Origin: Paenibacillus sp. MMS18-CY102
GTDB taxonomy: Bacteria > Bacillota > Bacilli > Paenibacillales > Paenibacillaceae
Length of the DNA: 64,000 nt
Direction of reading: 5' to 3'
Assembly (NCBI RefSeq): GCF_009789195.1
Contig: NZ_WSTC01000022.1
Coordinates: forward strand, 36,459 to 100,458
Positions 60,274-64,000 of the stretch are shown in pieces; positions within the stretch are counted from its first letter, which is position 1, and each line of letters starts with the position of its first letter. The position numbers and the translations under genes are program-made. The notes below the pieces were generated by a model, which saw only the letters and a list, made by a program, of their open reading frames with translations, had not been told where the DNA came from and did no database searches.

Positions 60274-63200
60274 TTACTTGGAATCGATTAACCCGGCCTT
60301 GTCCAGCAGCCGTTGCACGATAACCGCCGTCTCCGCTCTCGTCATGTTACGATCGGGAAGCAGCTTCCGACCGGAGCCTTGCACGATCCCCGTCTTCACC
60401 GTTTCGGCAAGTGCTTGTACCGCCCATGGCGCTATGTTTGCGCCGTCCTCATAGGAAGCAAGCACATCAGTCGCGTTCGCTTCGCTAACGCCGGCATTCA
60501 GCCCTGTTAGCTTCATCGCCCGTGCAAGCATAACTAGCGCTTCTTGGCGCGTGATCGTCTTATTCGGTCCGAAAGTGCCGTCCTTGTAACCGTTCACCAA
60601 TCCGTATTCCTGCGCTTTGGCCACTGCGCCAACGAACCAATCGTTTGCTTGAACGTCGTTTAACGAAGCCATCTTTCCGTTATCAGAAAGTCCTAGCGCA
60701 CGAATAAGAATTGCCACGAATTCAGCCCGCGTGACAGCGCCATCTGGATTATAACGCGAATCTCCGACACCATTCACGACAATCCGCGACGCCATGTCGT
60801 TCACCGCTTCTTCGGCCCAATGCCCTGCCATATCCACAAACGATTGAACGTGCTTGATCAACGCATACGTACTGTTCGTCAGACTATGGATGACGACGTA
60901 AGCCTTGCCGTCCCGAATGATGACTCGGGAAGGGACGTGATGAGACGTTCCGTCCGCGTCCAGCTTGACCGCGGTCGTAATCGCATTCGCATCCACACCG
61001 TCCGGCAGCGGAATTTCACGCTCTACGTATATCCCAAACTTGTCCACTTCCAGGCTCTTGCCGTTGGATGTAACCGTAATTGTGAAATCAATTGGTTCCC
61101 CTACCAGGCTGAATTGGCCTTTTTCCGCAGCCTGATTCGCCAAGCCGATCATTGCCTGGCCGCTCTTCCTAATGCTCATTTGTACAATGACGTCCGAGAG
61201 TTTTGTGAAAGCGCCAAGCTGAGGCGTGATCTTGTCAACCGCGATTTCGGTTGCCGGCATCGAATAGCTTCCGTTAGGCGTCCGTACGACCAATAAGGCT
61301 TGCATGTTCGCAAGGGCTTTTACCGTTTCCCCCGTAAACGCCACATTCACCTGATCCGCGTCCGCTCCCTCCGCCAGAATCACGATGACTGGCTTCTCTT
61401 CTTGGGCCAGTTGATTCTTCAAGGCGTCGATGTTTACGGTCAACGTCAATACGGTATTCCCCTGGTATTCCTTGGAGATGCCTTTGGCGACCCAATCGTA
61501 AGCCTTCCCGTCAACCAAGACCGGGAACCACTCTTCGTTACCGGACAGGCCGTCGCCCGGAGGCACCGTTCCTCCCGATGAAGGCGCGCTTTCCCGAGTG
61601 GCCGTCACCGTGTAGGTTTTCTTCGTGCCGTCCTGCGATGTCACTTCGACAACAATTGTGTTGTCGCCTTCGTTCAAGGCTATCGCGTTCGACGCGGAGC
61701 CGCTTATCGCTGACATTCCGCCGACCTTCACCGTCGCGTTCGAATCGTCCACGGTTGGTGTGACCGTAACGCTGCTCACGCTATTTATCACGCTTGCTGT
61801 ATAATTCGTCGTATTTGGCGTGAACGATGGACTGAGCGTACCGCTTGATAGCGCCAATCCGCTCAATTCCGCATTGTTGCTGCCCGCGCGCGTAACCGTC
61901 ACCGTATACATTTGCGTCGTGCCGTCCTGCGCGCTCACCTCGACCGAAATTGTGTTGCTGCCGACATTCAAGTTAATCGGCTGGGACCCAGAGCCGCTCG
62001 CCACGGCCAGGCCGTCTACCGTCACCGTCGCGTTCGAATCGTTTACGGCCGGCGTGACCGTAACGCTGTACACGCTATTCGTCACGCTTGCCGTATAATT
62101 CGTCGTGCTTTTCGTGAACGAAGGACTGAGCGTACCGTTAGACAACGTCAAGCCGCTCAATTCCGCATCACTGCTCTCCAAGCGAGTAATTATTACCGAA
62201 TACGTTTGCTTTGTGCCGTCCTGCGCAGTTACTTCAACTTCGATTGCATTGCTTCCGATGTTCAAATTGACCGCTTGCGATGCAATGCCGCTTATCACAG
62301 CCGTTCCGTTCACCTTCACCGTTGCGTTCAAGTCGCTTACCACCGGCGTTACTGTCACGCTATATACACTGTTCGTCACGCTAGCCGTATAGCCAGTCGT
62401 CCCCGATGTAAACGCCGGACTTAACGTGCCGCTCGATAGCGCCAGAGCGCTCAAATCCGCATTGTTACTTTGCCGGGTCACCGTAACCGGGTACGTCTGC
62501 GTCGTACCGTCTTGCGCGGTTACTTCGACGGCAATGGCATTACTGCCTACGTTTAGACTAATGGCATTCGAAGGGGTGCCACTCATCACGGCCGTACCGT
62601 CCACCTTCACCGTTGCACCAGGATCGCTCACGGTCGGCGTAAGCGTTACATTATCCACGCTGTTGGCCACGCTCGCTGTGTAGCTCGCCGTTCCTGGCAC
62701 GAATGCCGGACTCAGCGTGCCGCTCGAAATCGTCAATCCGCTCAAATCCGTGTTGCTGTATAGGTTTGTCACTTTTCTAATTGCATGATTGCTATAATCA
62801 GCGATGTACAGCGTACCGCTGGCGCTATCGACAGCTACACCCGTTGGGCCCTGCAAGCGAGCTACAATCGCCGCGCCTCCGTCTCCAGAGTAGCTGCCCA
62901 AACCCGAGCCCGCCACCGTGCTGATGATGCCCGACGCGCTGACTTTACGCACGCGGTGGTTTTTGGAATCCGCAATGTATAAATTCCCGAAACTATCGAC
63001 GGCTACACCTGCCGGCCCGTTCAGCTGGGCACTCGTCGCCGCGCCTCCGTCTCCTAATTTGCCTGCCGTTCCCGTACCCGCCACCGTGCTAATGTATCCC
63101 GCAGTGTCGACTTTCCTAATGCGGTGGTTATTCGTATCCGCGATGTACAAATTTCCGCCGCCATCGACAGCGATGCCGTAAGGATTTTTCAAGAGGGCGT

Positions 63201-63873
63201 CTTTCGCCAAGCCGCCGTCTCCCGTAGAGCCAGTCGTTGCTCCCTTGCCAGCTATCGTGCTGATGATTCCCGACGTATTGACTTTCCGAATGACACTAGA
63301 ACCGCCATCCGCTATGTACAGATTTCCACTGCTATCGACGGCAATGCCATACGGCAAGTCCAACTTGGACGAGGTCGCCGCGCCACCGTCCACTACAGTC
63401 CCACTTGTCCCCGTACCCGCAACCGTTGTGATTTTCCCCGTTGGATCGACTTTCCGAATAATGTGGTTACGATATTCTGCAATAAATAGATTCCCGCTGC
63501 CGTCCATCGCTACCCCGGACGGCATGTTCAGCAGCGCATCCTTGCCCGCTCCTCCATCTCCAGAATAACCGGCTACACCTGTGCCCGCTACCGTGCTGAT
63601 ATTGCCCGAAGCATCGACTTTACGCAAGCGCTGATTGCTTGTCTCCGCTATGTACACGTTGCCGCTACCGTCAATGGCTACCCCATGCGGGTAATTCAAC
63701 TTGACCGACGTTGCCGAAACATCTTCCCCTGTCGTGCTCGCTCCTCGACCCGCCACCGTACTGATGACGCTGCTAGACGCATACGCCTTGCCACCCGGCA
63801 GCAAGTGCATCAAATCCACCGCCGACCATAAAACCAATAAACTGATCACCAAACGAATTACTTTGTAACGCAT
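60274..63873 (-). CDS. Surface protein with six NHL, four cadherin-like and three SLH domains
   Basis: This exported protein has about 1199 residues. The signal peptide (IRLVISLLVLWSAVDLM...AYASS) is followed by six NHL repeats (for example GVAIDGSGNVYIAETSNQRLRKVD), forming a six-bladed propeller. Four near-identical cadherin-like beta-sandwich repeats of about 95 residues follow (LSSGTLSPSF, YTASV.NSV, GSN.I.VEVTAQDGT). Then comes a region of about 220 residues without recognised fold and three SLH domains (GHWAEEAVNDM, NDWFVGAVAKAQEYGLVNGY, APWAVQALAETVKTG) that bind pyruvylated wall polymer. I chose ATG 63873 as the signal-peptide start, but no good ribosome site is visible; the frame is open upstream to 63978. 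Confidence 0.88.
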   Translation of the reverse strand: MRYKVIRLVISLLVLWSAVDLMHLLPGGKAYASSSVISTVAGRGASTTGEDVSATSVKLNYPHGVAIDGSGNVYIAETSNQRLRKVDASGNISTVAGTGVAGYSGDGGAGKDALLNMPSGVAMDGSGNLFIAEYRNHIIRKVDPTGKITTVAGTGTSGTVVDGGAATSSKLDLPYGIAVDSSGNLYIADGGSSVIRKVNTSGIISTIAGKGATTGSTGDGGLAKDALLKNPYGIAVDGGGNLYIADTNNHRIRKVDTAGYISTVAGTGTAGKLGDGGAATSAQLNGPAGVAVDSFGNLYIADSKNHRVRKVSASGIISTVAGSGLGSYSGDGGAAIVARLQGPTGVAVDSASGTLYIADYSNHAIRKVTNLYSNTDLSGLTISSGTLSPAFVPGTASYTASVANSVDNVTLTPTVSDPGATVKVDGTAVMSGTPSNAISLNVGSNAIAVEVTAQDGTTQTYPVTVTRQSNNADLSALALSSGTLSPAFTSGTTGYTASVTNSVYSVTVTPVVSDLNATVKVNGTAVISGIASQAVNLNIGSNAIEVEVTAQDGTKQTYSVIITRLESSDAELSGLTLSNGTLSPSFTKSTTNYTASVTNSVYSVTVTPAVNDSNATVTVDGLAVASGSGSQPINLNVGSNTISVEVSAQDGTTQMYTVTVTRAGSNNAELSGLALSSGTLSPSFTPNTTNYTASVINSVSSVTVTPTVDDSNATVKVGGMSAISGSASNAIALNEGDNTIVVEVTSQDGTKKTYTVTATRESAPSSGGTVPPGDGLSGNEEWFPVLVDGKAYDWVAKGISKEYQGNTVLTLTVNIDALKNQLAQEEKPVIVILAEGADADQVNVAFTGETVKALANMQALLVVRTPNGSYSMPATEIAVDKITPQLGAFTKLSDVIVQMSIRKSGQAMIGLANQAAEKGQFSLVGEPIDFTITVTSNGKSLEVDKFGIYVEREIPLPDGVDANAITTAVKLDADGTSHHVPSRVIIRDGKAYVVIHSLTNSTYALIKHVQSFVDMAGHWAEEAVNDMASRIVVNGVGDSRYNPDGAVTRAEFVAILIRALGLSDNGKMASLNDVQANDWFVGAVAKAQEYGLVNGYKDGTFGPNKTITRQEALVMLARAMKLTGLNAGVSEANATDVLASYEDGANIAPWAVQALAETVKTGIVQGSGRKLLPDRNMTRAETAVIVQRLLDKAGLIDSK

Positions 63874-64000
63874 CACTAGCGTTGCATAAACACTGATGTG
63901 CTTTCTTTCTGAAAATTTAGTTAATTGTATTCTGGCTCGAAATCCAAAAGGTCGAGCGCCTCTTAGAGGTAGCTCCATCCATTTGGTTGAATTATGTAAA

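Noticed and set aside
61912..62424. Plus-strand frames inside the cadherin-like repeats
   Set aside because: Repeated antisense shadows arising from the four near-identical repeats of the surface protein.

Overview
The window looks like chromosomal DNA of a Gram-positive, endospore-forming Bacillota, most likely Paenibacillus or a close relative. Nearly every gene has a strong AGGAGG-type ribosome binding site, GTG and TTG starts are common, and rho-independent hairpins close most transcription units. Typical families include CUT1 sugar transporters, a secreted AA10 lytic polysaccharide monooxygenase with CBM5 modules, an S-layer (SLH) protein, a GH43 enzyme, DUF11/SBBP repeat proteins and a Fur-regulated siderophore importer. 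The assignment rests on gene content only. I saw no rRNA, tRNA, CRISPR array, complete insertion sequence or prophage.

Layout. 1-3.6 kb: the end of a sugar-binding protein, two CUT1 permeases and an MFS carrier. 3.7-4.7 kb: a SUKH immunity gene behind a truncated HNH toxin tail. 4.8-6.4 kb: a GNAT/HAD/GNAT operon whose last gene is frameshifted. 6.6-7.2 kb: a protein ending in an exact 11-residue cysteine periodicity. 7.3-9.3 kb: a frameshifted TIM-barrel glycosidase-like gene. 9.4-10.3 kb: a VOC/MarR pair with probable operators. 10.6-21.1 kb: an envelope-flavoured block with AIM24, a coiled-coil membrane protein, two giant DUF11 proteins, a PspA-like protein with a membrane partner, and an OmpR/HK two-component system. 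The same direct-repeat box lies in front of the regulator operon and the PspA operon. 21.3-24.9 kb: two large secreted proteins, including the LPMO. 25-30.7 kb: Imm26-like, VOC, membrane and acyl-CoA-synthetase-like genes plus decayed fragments. 31-34.1 kb: siderophore importer without its ATPase. 34.4-39.4 kb: GH43, GNAT, TetR/flavodoxin-fold oxidoreductase, YbaK. 39.7-50.5 kb: secreted, membrane and lipoprotein genes, a transglutaminase-like lipoprotein, HAD and truncated ROK genes, a papain-fold protease, and an internally inverted vWA pseudogene. 50.5-53.2 kb: a translationally coupled FAD oxidase/half-MFS/lipoprotein operon. 53.4-64 kb: small secreted proteins, a serine hydrolase, stand-alone MurG and FabZ paralogues, a TerB-like protein and a six-NHL/four-cadherin-like/three-SLH surface protein.

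Three intergenic spacers (about 10.4, 23.4 and 30.9 kb) carry copies of one roughly 190-nt element made of four arms (two forward, two inverted) ending in TAACGGAC. The copies at 10.4 and 30.9 kb align end to end in opposite orientation. With the cysteine-striped protein and the shared two-component box, this is the least conventional content of the window.

Taken together the genes describe a soil saprophyte. Secreted enzymes attack chitin and plant polysaccharides and CUT1/MFS carriers import sugars. A Fur-controlled importer takes up iron, and a sensor system watches the envelope. Several genes are decayed (toxin tail, vWA, ROK, GNAT, copper amine oxidase-like and histidine-kinase fragments). 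This marks an accessory, rearranging region rather than conserved core.
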